A stretch of DNA of 64,000 nt from Liquidambar formosana (lineage: Eukaryota; Streptophyta; Magnoliopsida; Saxifragales; Altingiaceae), in assembly GCA_039720395.1 (NCBI GenBank), contig CM077832.1, positions 13,830,966 through 13,894,965 of the forward strand, given 5' to 3'. A program made the position numbers and the translations under genes. Below, in pieces: positions 46,161 through 57,165 of this stretch; position 1 is the first letter of the stretch; every line of letters starts with the position of its first letter. The notes beneath the pieces are model-generated. The model saw only the letters and a program-made list of their open reading frames with translations, ran no database searches and was not told the origin of the DNA.

Positions 46161-47225
46161 AGCAGGATCCCAAAGTGGGGGATAGTGCTCCCTACCCCAA
46201 AAAAGGTCCAAACCCACAAGGAACATTCGCATTTACTAGAAATGCCCAATTTTCAACTAATTACGGTAAAAGCATCAATAATCTTAAGAAGAATTTAAAG
46301 ACATATCAAAGAAAGATTATTTGCATTGCCAACTATTTTTCAATATTCAAATTTTATGAGAGAAACCACATAACCTTTCACAAATATCTTTTAGTTACAA
46401 CAATGGCTGGATCACAACCAAGGATAAGTGAAAGGAGAACAATCCAATAAGAAAGGCCAAGAAAACAAAATAGAAACGGAAAGAAAGAGGAAATCCTTAT
46501 CATTACTCAGAATAACAGTGGTAGCGGTTGAGGTAATGGTGACAGAACGCAGTTCCTTGTCAAAGATGGTACCTCAATGCCCGTCCGATAACATCATTGA
46601 TCAACATCAAGGGGGCCCCACGATCCTTATACAACCAATAATGGTTCATTGGTTGTGGTCCCACCCAGCAGGCACCAATAGTGCTGTCAGTTCAAGCATA
46701 GCAAAACAAATCGTGCAACAACTAGTCCCCATTCGTGATGAGTCCACAGCTTTTGCAAACAGCAAGAATTCAATAGTTTTTTTTTTCTTTTTTAAAGCCG
46801 TGACTATTCAAATTAACACTTGCATGACACAATTGCGTCCACGAAGAACAGGCAAAGCTCTCTCTTAAACATTATAGTACGTACCCACATCTACATGCAA
46901 CACATTTTCTCTCTCACTAATGTCACATGTACAGTCATCTCTACTATCACATATTCCAAAAGCACAAGGATTATATTCATTTTATAAATAGGGTGACATA
47001 ACCAAAATGTCTATTTTCGGCGATTGGAATCCCCACAGCCCTATCCATGGATTATCAATTGCAAGCACTTCAGACAGGAATGAAAACTGTTATGTTAACA
47101 AGTAAAACAGTAGCTGAAGAAATTCACAACATTTGTGTAGTAGTTTTACTATAAAATCTAAGACACCCCATATCATATGAGAACAGTAACAGGATAGCTT
47201 AACCAAAGAAGGAATAAGAAAACCT

Positions 47226-47231
47226 TTTATT
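47226..47231 (-). terminator. Candidate polyadenylation signal of the PB1 gene
   Basis: TTTATT on + reads AATAAA on the gene strand, about 150 nt past the stop at 47382. Confidence 0.35.
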
Positions 47232-47381
47232 CGATTATTTCTATCACATACAGACAACAAAAACCAAAACTCTAAAAACTGAGAAACTTATAAGGAAAGT
47301 TTGAAGGTAAAATTACCCAACATTTCTACGAAAATTGTTTCCTTTTGGAGAACTCACTTTCTGTGGAAGTGAGGTTATGAT

Positions 47382-49338
47382 CTACTGCTTAGTGTCATCG
47401 TTGTGCAGCCTTTTTAAAGCCTCTGATAACATTACTGCCGTGGCTTGGGTCATGGTTTGGTATTGAGAAGACAATGATGGTGCTGGAGGCTGACTTTTGT
47501 ATATCTGGGTGTATGCAGGATCATCATCGACTTTATTACAATACTTAGCAGTTTCTGTGGATGAAATAGCAATAGACTGAGATGCGTTATGCATCTGAGG
47601 AAGATCCATGAGTTGTTGCTGATTTTGATTAGAAGGTACATGAAAAAGTGGGGTTGTTGGGTAAACTTGTACGGCTGATTCAGGCACAGGAACAGGAACA
47701 GGCACAGGCACGGGCGGAGCTGTAGTGACCTCTTTAAAAGCCACTGGTTGAGGGACCGTGGTGGCATTTGCACGCATTGGGGGCTGACTAGAAACACTGT
47801 TTCCAATGTCAACAAGATTACATTGCTTTGAGGGCCGACTAGAAGCAGTGTTTCCAATGTCAACCAAATTACATTGCATAGACAAACCATAAGGTTGTGT
47901 ATGGCTAACGGGCAACAAGTAAATCGGGTAGTGCTGATTGTGCTGATAATGGGTCTGTTGCTGTTGATGCAGCTGCGAAGGATACATCGGGTAGTAAGAT
48001 GAGATTGGCAACGGACCAGCGGGGTAGTGGGGCATATAATGGGCACCAGCAGGAACAAATTGCAGTGTTTGATGTTGCTGTTGCTGAACCAATTGTGGTG
48101 ATATTGGATACCCAGAATCATGAATCTGAGTCCCAGAAAAAGGATTAGAGACATCAATCTGTGATTCAACAGGGTTTGATGCAACGTGACCAACTGGGTC
48201 TTGATAAATTCCAGTCTGTGGATGAGAAATGGCACTTGCGACACTATTCTCACTGTAAAATTTAAACAACCAAAACCCAATTCAGAGTTCAATTTCACGC
48301 CAGAAAATAAGTATCTTTTAATTCTCTAATGTGTTTGATTGCCGAGAAAATGTAAGAAAAGAGAAGATTTTGCAACTTAAACATTTAATAATTTCTCACT
48401 GTAAAACAGGAAAACCCTCATCTCAAGTAAGTCCAATACAACTTTTGAAACTCAAAATCCACCATTTTCTCAGCAACCAAACAGAGGGTAAGGGGAAAAC
48501 AGAGAAGAATCAGAGAAGGCAATAGGAAAAGTAAAAAATACCTCACAATCGAATCCGGCGAAGGCAATTTAACCATATTTTCCAGCAAATTAACCCCACC
48601 ATCCTCAACATGAACGTTAATCGGAGGCAAATTCGACGAAGAAACCGAAGACGACGTCGACCCAAAGGACGAACTCGTTTCCAACACAATCGATTCGGGC
48701 AGCGAACACAAATCGCCACCACATTTAACCTCTCCACCACTCCCACGCAAACCCTCATTCTGACCCTCCACATTTGCGGCCGAATCAAAACCCGAACCCG
48801 AATCATCAAACCGTTCTTTTCTGCGCATAATCTTAGTGCTCTTCAGCGCGTCGTAGAACCACGAATCAAACGGCGAATCGTGGAGAGCCGGCTCCGCACG
48901 GTCGGGTTTGGAAGGAAAGAGGAAGAGGCGGAGGCGACAGGAGGGAGTGGCGGTTGGCGAGGGGGACGAGAGGCGGTCGTACTCGTCGATCATGAGGTGG
49001 AGGTCGTCGTCGGTGGCGAGGGAGATGAGGGAGTCGAGGTCGTTGTAGGGGAGCTGGTACTTGATGGTGAAGGGTCGGTGAGCTGGGGTGGTGGTGTGGA
49101 GGAGAGTGGAAGATAGGTGGGTGGTGAGGGAGGAAAGAGAGGTGCCAGTGGTGCGGCGGTCGACGGCGACGATGCGTGTGTCGCCGCCAATGTAGCAGAG
49201 GGTCTTGGAGTTGGGGCGCGGGACTATGTGGCCGCCGTAGCTGCACATTAGGCGCAGTTTAGTATTGTGGTCAGCATGGCCGGTGGTGGCGGTGGCGGTG
49301 GCGGCGGTGGCGGCGGCGGCGGATAGTGGTGGGTCCAT
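47382..49338 (-). CDS. PB1 (octicosapeptide/Phox/Bem1p) domain protein
   Basis: Two exons, 49338-48542 and 48252-47382 (GTGAG|GTATTT...TTTTACAG|TGAGAA, phase 2), 555 residues. Residues 5-25 are an Ala/Thr run coded by a GCC/ACC-rich repeat. The PB1 fold spans about 27-142: KLRLMCSYGGHIVPRPN at the start with the type II basic residue Lys27, GGDTRIVAVDR, YQLPYNDLDSLISLATDDDL and an acidic OPCA-like end (IDEYDRL). After it come a Ser-rich linker and a long Gln/Pro/Tyr-rich C-terminal half (QQQHQTLQF, QLHQQQQTHYQHNQHYPIY, and a PVPVPVPVP run), which looks disordered. PB1 domains pair with other PB1 domains; the partner is not predictable here. Arabidopsis At5g16220 is the closest type I can recall. 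A broken copy of exon 1 lies at 51176-57552. Confidence 0.88.
49270..49322 (-). repeat. GCC/ACC triplet repeat in PB1 exon 1
   Basis: GGC/GGT triplets on + encode the Ala/Thr run near the N-terminus on the gene strand. Likely length-variable. Confidence 0.7.
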
Positions 49339-49966
49339 GGGTGGTGGTGTGGGGGAGATCTGGAATTTTGGCTCTCTTTTTCAGAAAGTGTCGTGAAAAG
49401 AGCGTGAGAGTGAAAGAGTGACTCCAATCTAGGATGGAGCAATTTAAAGTGCTTTGCTTGAATGCAACGTTAACCTCAGATACTTACCCCAAAAAAAAAA
49501 AAAAAAAATGGTTAACCTCGGATCGAATCTAAGAGGGGAGGCATTTAAGGAGGCGATGCTAAATTTTAGCTTCTCCCAATATATATTAGGGGCTCCAATG
49601 ATGACGTATTTGAGGAGCCAAATTTGGCTTTAAGCCAAATCTTGAGTGTCCCTGGATAATTATTTTCATAGGGGATATGAACTCTAGCTATATGTACGAT
49701 TTAGGATTAAGGATTTGCTCTCATTGTTAGAGTCTAAAAAAATGACTTTGCACTATTGGAACTGTTTGTGACAAATTTGAGTATTTTAGCCAGAGCTAAA
49801 AAAAATGGTCTTTCTCCTTCGAAGTGGCTCTTGTCTCTCTTATAATTCATTTAGCATTAGGTATTTGTTTGTGTGCTAATAGGGTATTTGCCAAGTGCAC
49901 ATGAGATGGGGCATTTGCATGTGCCCAGGGACCAGTTAAAATCAAAGCTTTAGACACCTTTGTTAC

Positions 49967-50012
<46 letters not shown>

Positions 50013-51059
50013 TCCTGATCTTATCAACACCATACAATAGAAGTTGTATCTTATGCAAATGTGGGTTATTCAATATAACTCACCTATGTACAGGGTGCAA
50101 CTCTAATGCATAATATTGATATGAGAAAATTGACATGAGTAAATTAATAGTTTGATTGCAAAAAAAATAAAAATAAAAAAATTGAAAAGTCAAATTAAGA
50201 TTTCTCATTCTTTGTGATGTCAAGCTAAGAGAACTAATGAACTATCAACCCCTAAAATTAGAGAGGGCCCATTTTCATACCTTTTTTTTTTTTTGGCAAC
50301 CACACCCCTCCATGAGCAAAAAGATATGAAAAATAGTCATGGAAAGGTAGTAATGCAGCACCAAAGAAAGTGGAAATAGGCCCTCCATAAAATTATTAGC
50401 ATGAGAAGTGGTTATGAGCCTGTGGTTTTATCAATGTAACATTTTTATAGAAATAAAAAATAAAAATTGGGAGCATAAAGCATTAAAGAGAGTCCTTGGA
50501 TCCCAACTAGGTTGCCACATTAGAAACAAAATCATTTGCTTATAGCCCCAAATTTTACAATATTAAAAGAGAATAGAACTAAAGAAAGAAGAAAAAGATG
50601 AATCAATATGCTCTTTTGTGGCTTATAACATGCCATAATCGAGCTCGCAACAAAAATGAAAAATCATTGAAAGATAAATCTGTAATTAGGAAGGCCAAAC
50701 AAATCTCTAGAGATCTCATGATGAAAGAAACAAAGATCAAAAGATCACCAAGTAAGTTTAGGATAGTTGAGAGTTCTATATATTATCTCATCCACAACAC
50801 ATTTACCTTGCCAAAAATCATAGGGTTATGGTCCAAACAATGAATCCATCTGGTGAGAAGAGACCAAGGAGGCTTAAAATTTCCTAAGAGGACAATAAAT
50901 AATTGCCACAGAATCAAATTCAATCCAAAAATAATGTTAACCCTTCTCCCAAGAAAAAGAGACAATTAACAATAATCACAATCGATCATAAGCTCAGCAT
51001 AGAAGATAAATTAAAATGAATACCCAAACTCAAATAAAAAAATCCCTTTAAGAAATCTC
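49339..51059. other. Upstream flank of PB1 and intergenic DNA
   Basis: No gene seen. Contains an (AT)n-(AG)n compound microsatellite at 49967-50012, poly(A) at 49491-49508 and short AT-rich open frames without domains. Confidence 0.45.
49967..50012 (+). repeat. (AT)11(AG)12 compound microsatellite
   Basis: An AT run directly followed by an AG run, 46 bp in all. Confidence 0.95.
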
Positions 51060-51172
51060 ATGTGATTTTTGAAGATGTCATCACTAGCAGAAATCCTAAC
51101 ATTAACTTTACAACACCATCCATATTAAGCTTAACCCAGCAAGGACCAGAAGGAATCCAATAAACATGGACG
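51060..51172 (-). pseudogene. RNase H-like fragment (retroelement remnant)
   Basis: On the minus strand the frame gives VYWIPSGPCWVKLNMDGVVK, matching the W-x-P-P-x-x-G-W-V-K-L-N-x-D-G-A start of the plant RVT_3/RNase H family found in LINEs. The following sequence is frameshifted. It abuts the PB1 pseudogene fragment at 51176. Confidence 0.5.
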
Positions 51173-51299
51173 ATAAAATTTGAACCTGAATCATCAAATC
51201 TTTCTTTTCTGCACATAATCCTAGTGCACTTAAGTGCATCCAAGAATCAAGAATCAAAAAAACGAATCATGGAGATAAAAGGGGGTAGTGATTGGGGAG

Positions 51300-52227
51300 T
51301 AGGGATGGCAATTTTGCCTCGATCCATAGGGTCCTGACTCGATCCATACCCGAATGGGCGGGTATTTTTTTTATTTTTTCGGGTATCGGGTCGGGTGTGG
51401 GTATAAATTTAAAATTTGTTTCGAGTACAGGTCGGGCATGGATCCCAGAAAGGAAAAACCCGAAGACCCGACCCTACCCGATGTTTTTACAAAATATATA
51501 TATATTTTACAAAAAAATATAAATAGAATAAAACAACTACCTTTAAAAAAGTAAAAAAACCCTAAGTAAGTTCTAGATCTAGTTCCTGGCTTCGCAATTC
51601 ACTTTCATTAGCAATCAGTACCCCTCGCCCCTCCCTCAGCCCTCTACCCCCTCACCGCCCTCAACCCTTGCAAGCACCAGTCGCCAGTCGCCATCGCCTT
51701 CGCCACTGCCAGACGCCAGTCACCACTACCATCGCCTCGCCCTTGTCGCTCGCCAATCGCCCCTCAGGCCCTCAACGGTTCCGGCGCTCAGCTCATGCCT
51801 CACGCCTCACGCCTCACGCCACCGTCGCCGGACGCCGGCTCATTGTCAGATATCCTCACACCTCCAGCCTCTCACGGTCTCACCCAGTCAGGCAACACCG
51901 ACAACGGCGACAGGCACTCCACTCAGCCACTCCTACTGGCAGTCATGGACCACCACTGTTACGGCCTTACCCTCTTCTAGATCTGACCAGATCTACTCAT
52001 CTACACCAGATCTACCCATCTCTTAGCTCTCTGTCTCTCTTCTTTCACCACTATTCGGGCATGGGCGGGTTCGGGTATGGATGGCCCAAAGGGACAGTGG
52101 ATCGGGGATGGAGTTTAATTCTTCTGCCCATCGGGTATCGGGTCGGGTATAGGTATAATAGTATAAAGTCGGGGTCGGGCATGTGGTAGTGCCGACCCGC
52201 ATCCGACCCTACCCATTGCCATCCCTA
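51300..52227. mobile_element. Complete non-autonomous hAT element, 928 bp
   Basis: TAGGGATGGCAAT at the left and its exact complement ATTGCCATCCCTA at the right (13 bp). The 8-bp TSD TTGGGGAG is identical at 51292-51299 and 52228-52235. Subterminal CGGGTATCGGGTCGGGT occurs near both ends, in the same orientation. The interior (51590-52030) is GC-richer than its surroundings, with TCACGCC triplication at about 51800. An open frame there (51668-52189) has no domain and no transposase signature. Confidence 0.9.
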
Positions 52228-53130
52228 TTGGGGAGGTGAAAGAGAAGCTGGTATAGGGGAAATGGTACTTAGTGGTGAAGGGCTGGTTAATGAGACTGGT
52301 CAGGGGCAGAGGGTAGTTAGGACAAGGGTGGGCATGGCCCCTTCAATTTTTTCAAAAAAATTGAAATTTGTTTTTATATGTTCAATTTTTTTCTTTTTTT
52401 TTTGAAAAATTGTATAGGTGGCCACTTCAAAATTTTTGACTTGGCTTAAGGTTGTGGAACTTAATGTGAACCCATGAAAGTGGCCCACATGATTGAAAAG
52501 GAGTTGTCACCTCATTTTTTAAGGAAATAAGGAAAACCCTAAAAATGTTTTATTTTCCAAAACAAAAGTGACTCCATGTTTAAAAATGGAAAAACAAAAG
52601 GTCTTTTGAAAACCAAAGATTATGAATCCAGAGGCTAAGTTACGATATGGGAAGGTTCTAGGCAAAGCCTATTAGCACCCATATCGCCTTAATTGGTCTC
52701 TTAATTTAATTGGATTAAATCAAAGTTTTAAACACGCATAAATCAATAATTATCATTACAAGACAGCATGCATATCATCCATTCATCCATCCACATAAGC
52801 AAGAGAATAAAAGAAAAAAGAGAGAAAAGAAGGGAAAAGAAAACCTAGGATACTTAGTATCTTAGGGCGGACTTGAACCTCAAAGTGAGCGCCTACGTAC
52901 CATATAAGGAAGTACATGGATCAAAATCCACGTAGTTCGAAAGGAAATAGGGTTATAACCTAATAAAGGCCTATGGTACCCTAAGTGTTAACACCCCATT
53001 CTGTACCACTTGGCACCTCAAGCCACTTTCTGAGACCCGATGATGAAGGGCAGTAGCCAACGGACCATCGCAAGCACGCTCGAAGGACTCGCGGAGACAC
53101 AGCAGGCCTTTGGCCTTGGTTCAATACCCC

Positions 53131-53184
53131 ATGCACGTACGTGCATGGGATATGCACGTACGTGCATATACCATGCACGTACGA
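53131..53184. repeat. ACGTACGT palindrome cluster 1 (solo LTR)
   Basis: ATGCACGTACGTGCAT, a perfect 16-bp palindrome, at 53131-53146 and 53152-53167, then a third, partly decayed copy from 53173. It lies about 130 bp upstream of the LTR TATA box, so it could be a U3 promoter element. ACGT cores are bZIP/bHLH-type sites in plants. Confidence 0.8.
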
Positions 53185-53885
53185 TCATGCCCTCTCTTTT
53201 TGAATTCCATTTTTTCCCCCCGAAATTACTTCTTACCTTATACAGCCCCCACGCTGACAGCTGCTCAGTGGCGGCTGAGAAACCCTAGAAATCCCCGCCT
53301 ATAAATACCCTGCTTTCATTCAAGAGAAGGGATCCCGAATTTTGGCTACCAAAACCATCATTCTAGAAACCCTGAGGCTGACGGCTGTGTCCACGAAAGG
53401 TCCAGAAAGCACGCTTGTGAAGGGACCGCTGCTGCCCGAACCTGAGGGTAACCATTTTCAACTCTTAATTTCGTTCTAGCATGATTATTTATAATATTGC
53501 AATCAATATGTATATCCTGCCATTTAATGCTCATGATTAAGACACGTTCAGATCTATTCCGGCACCAATTTATTTGTGCATTTAAGGTCTGAAATGAGTT
53601 TCCCATCCATTTTAAATGCGTAGGGCTGCATAAGATTCATCCGTTAACTCCAGCATTTTTTCCACACATGATATATCTCTATCTGTTAATTCTCAGCATT
53701 TAATTCGCACGGTTTAGGCCTACAAATATCTGTTGCATCTTTATTAGCATCTATGGTCATTTCGCCATCTAGATCTAGGACTTCTGCATCATTTTCAAAG
53801 CATATTTGAATCATGTGTAGGCTCTCAGGTATATAATAGCAGCATGTAGGTATAAATTGAAGCATATAGCACAGTGGTCCGAGGG

Positions 53886-53944
53886 CATGTACGTACGTGC
53901 ACGATCTATGCACGTACGTGCATCTCATAGGCACGTACGTACAT
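53886..53944. repeat. ACGTACGT palindrome cluster 2 (solo LTR)
   Basis: Three copies at about 53886-53902, 53908-53923 (perfect 16-bp palindrome) and 53930-53944, spaced about 22 bp, downstream of the LTR TATA box. Confidence 0.8.
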
Positions 53945-56843
53945 GACCCATATTTTTGCAATTTAATCCTTCTTTCTCTTTTGCAGGCAGTGTAAGTATT
54001 CTTGTTAGCCTTTCAAATCTCCTTTCTTGTATATATGTATATGCTCAAATATCTTGTTTTAATATCTCTGCATTGTGTGCCATTAATTGCTTAAGTGCTT
54101 GAATAGCGGTCGAATTCAATTGAGTCCTTTCTAATTAAAGCCAACAAGTGTATGTGAGGCCGGATTTTAGCCGGGCGCAGACGGGTGCCTAACACCTTCC
54201 CGTCCGCGTACCTTAGCTCCGAACCTTGATTCTTTGGGTGATGACGAGTTGGGTTGGGCCCTTGCTAGGGGTCTATCGGTTCCCGAGGCCAAAATCGGGT
54301 GGCGACTCCCTCTCCGCCCTAATCGTCCGCGGTTAGTGGTGTACTCTCGAGCCGGGCGTGGTGAAAGGACATGGCGCTCACACTAAGTTTCCTTCCATAA
54401 AATATAGAGAGTTTCCAAAGATAAATGATTCTTAAAATATCTTTAGAAAATATGGAACTTCAATAAAGATAGAAACTTTTTACTTAAAAGGGATTTTTTA
54501 TGAAAGGAAACTATAGAATCTACCATATCCCTCTATTAGGAAATAACCCTAGGAGGGAGAAGAGAGAGTTTTAAGGAAAGAAAGGAGAGGTACTTTCCAT
54601 ACCCATCACACTTACCATATGCAATATCAACCTGTCAAAATAATCACCCTATTCATAAGTTAATTAACCTATTTGCAAGATTTCTTTTTACAATAGCCAA
54701 AATAATCACCCCACTTTGGTGGGGTAATTGCACCTGCCAAACTTATACCCCACTTTCTATGGGATTTGTACCTGCCAAGTTATTTGCAATTTGCATGCAA
54801 TATCCACCAAGAATAACAACTAACCAATTAAATTCTCAACCAAGCAATTATCATGCTTTCAAATAGGCTATCATATGCTCAAAATACCACTACAATGATA
54901 ATAAACAAATTTGGACAGAATTGAAATAAGGCCTAAAATTATCCATAAATTATGCAAACCACAAGAATCATGAATTAATAGGAACCCTAATTCAACCGTA
55001 CATGCAATGACTTAACTAATATGCAGAAAACTAACAAAAACAATGTTAAAATCTACTAATAATCATGAGAACATTCAATGATAACAATAAACATGATAAC
55101 AAAGTTTATTCCAATCAAAAAGTTAACATTTTATGTAAAATATGAAAAAGGGCCTTCCTATGGCGAGCTTTCTTAAGCAAAATTATCCTAAGATAATTTC
55201 ATGTAAAAACCTCATTATGGGGAGGTACAATCAACATATCCTACGTAAAATATGCATACTAGAACACAATAGAAGTGATTTCATGCTTAAACACATCATA
55301 GAAAGCTCTTATGCAACATCCTACTTAACAAAAAGGATAATTATCCTCCGAAAAGGATAATGTCTCCAAAACCCTATGAAATCAATTATATGCATGCAAA
55401 AAACACTATAGTTATTCTACATGTATCACATATATAATAACCATGAAGAAAAATCAGAGAACAACTCTAACCTAGCATGCTATATGAAACTTACCTAAAA
55501 CAAGGATAATAGAAACCCTAAAATCACAACTATGCATTAAACTACATGAAATAATCCAACAACATGCAAAACTAATCATGAATGACATTTTAATCATGTA
55601 TATTAACTAATAGAAGCATCAACACATGATAAAAACCCTAACTTTAACATGCCATAGAGCTATTCTAAGCAAAATCCTAATTTCAACACCATAGAGAGAT
55701 TATCTTACCACATGTTAAACCTTCTTATCGCTATAGAAGCTCCTTCTCTTCTTGTCATCAACTTGAAAAGGTCTCCTTCAAGCCTCTAAGCAAAGCTCTA
55801 GCTCTTCTTGAAAGTCTCTCTCTTATTCTCTCTCAGAAATTAAGTTAAATGCATAGAAGTGGCTCCCCTAATGCTGAAACATAGTAGGGTATTTATAGGG
55901 TTTAGGCTTCCCAAACCAATGGTTGGGATTAAAACCCTAAATATAAATCCAAGGGTCATTAGAGACTCTCTTGGGATTCAAGTCACTCAAATAGGGCTGA
56001 AAATATGATGGAAAGGTGACTGGAGGCGGAAAAATTCGTCAAAATAGGAAGGGAATAAAAAAACCCTAAAATATGACGGAGTCCCTTGGCTGACCACCCA
56101 GGGCTGGGCGGCTAGCAGCCTAGGCCTGGGTGGCCACCCAACCCTAGGTGGTCACCTGAGGGGCTCGTCTTGTTTTGCGTTTTTTGCACCTTTTCAGCTT
56201 CTAAAAGTGTTTCGGGGGTCAAATTAACTCCGATTTTGACGAAATAAAAGCCAAAACAACCGTGTTTTGAAAAGGAATATAATTTAAGACATTTTAGGGC
56301 AAAAATCCTTAACTATGGGTGCATGGTTAGGTTTTACAAAGGCGGCTAACCGCTATGCACCATCGTCACAAAGCTTAAGTACGCACACAGAGTCGCACCG
56401 AATGCTTTCTAATTCAAAATTCAACCTTTTAAAACATCTTTAGGAATTAAATTAAGACTAATTAAATCCATATGAGTGGTAATTGAGTGAAAATCATGAG
56501 CTGATTTGAGCCAACCCGAAGTGGGTCTCTTAATCAACTTGAACCATATTGAGCCATTTTAATCCGGAACCATCAATTCATCAAATGGAACCTATAAATA
56601 TCTCATGTGTATCAATATGAACTTTAATTGATGACTTGGAGATCATTTCAAAGTCAAATAGAAAGTTTGTGACCTAAAAGATGATTGTGCCCCTCAAATC
56701 GCAAAAGTTCTTATTGACCGTCAAGGTCAACTCTAAATTGAACCAAAATTCATACCCATTATCCTTAGGACCCTAGAAACTCAATGCAAAATAATAGACT
56801 AAAAAAGAAAACAAAAAATCACATGAAATGAAAAACCCTAGCT

Positions 56844-57165
56844 AGGGTGACAAAAATGGGGTGTGATACTTAACACACTATGATAAACTCCTAAACTTAA
56901 ATAATAAGATAACTTTACATAAGGACCATTTTTATTATAAAGGGACTTGTTCTGTTGTTCAAATGAAAATTAAATAATTAAAGTGTTTTTTTTAAGTGTT
57001 TTTTAGGGTGACAAAAATGGGGTGTGACACTTAACACACTATGATAAACTCCTAAACTTAAATAATAAGATAACTTTACATAAGGACTATTTTTATTCTA
57101 AAGGGACTTATTCTATTGTTCAAATGAAAATTAAATAATTAAAGTGTTTTTTTAAGTAGTATTTG
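56844..57165 (+). repeat. 161-bp tandem duplication
   Basis: AGGGTGACAAAAATGGGGTG starts at 56844 and again at 57005. The two copies differ at about six positions and both end in AATTAAAGTGTTTTTTT. The unit spans the likely end of the LTR-type block plus its flank. Confidence 0.85.

Larger units (their letters stand above)
43876..47381. other. Intergenic stretch, no gene seen
   Basis: Holds poly(T) at 45306-45330, a LINE-like 3' tail (45560-45731) and a 96-bp tandem duplication (45971-46160). The open frame at 46428-46868 starts at ATG but shows no domain and crosses a poly(T) run; I do not call it. Confidence 0.45.
52986..54382. mobile_element. Solo LTR, 1,397 bp, 5-bp TSD CTAAG
   Basis: Begins TGTTAACACCCC and ends GGCGCTCACA, that is TG...CA with TGT/ACA termini. 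CTAAG is repeated exactly on both sides (52981-52985 and 54383-54387). A TATAAAT box lies at 53300-53306. No internal retrotransposon coding is present, so this is a solo LTR left by recombination. Two clusters of ACGTACGT palindromes lie within it. The sequence is GC-richer than the DNA around it. Confidence 0.85.
52490..56880. mobile_element. LTR-retrotransposon-derived DNA, interrupted by a solo LTR
   Basis: AAGGAGTTGTCACCTCATTT (52499 on) and the text around GGCTAAGTTACGATATGGGA (52633 on) match the block at 59391-59575. Further matched words are CACGTAGTTCGAA, a TATTTATAG box (55889-55897 against 60269-60277), ATCGCAAAAGTTC and a terminal GGGTGACAAAAATGGGGTG. I read both as diverged LTRs of one family. 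No gag or pol is seen. It is non-coding throughout; ORFs here are short and without domains. Confidence 0.45.

Noticed and set aside
46428..46868. 146-codon + frame
   Set aside because: No domain, includes a poly(T)-derived Phe run and unusual composition; likely chance.
48610..49116. 168-codon Arg-rich + frame
   Set aside because: Antisense to PB1 exon 1; the Arg and Gly bias follows from the GC-rich codons of the true gene.
50783..50965. LINE protein fragment on minus
   Set aside because: Composition hints at a retroelement, but no motif in it could be placed in order with the RNase H fragment at 51060-51172.
51668..52189. 173-codon frame inside the hAT element as a transposase
   Set aside because: No zf-BED, RNase H-fold or dimerisation motif; composition is Arg/Ser/Pro-rich and low complexity.
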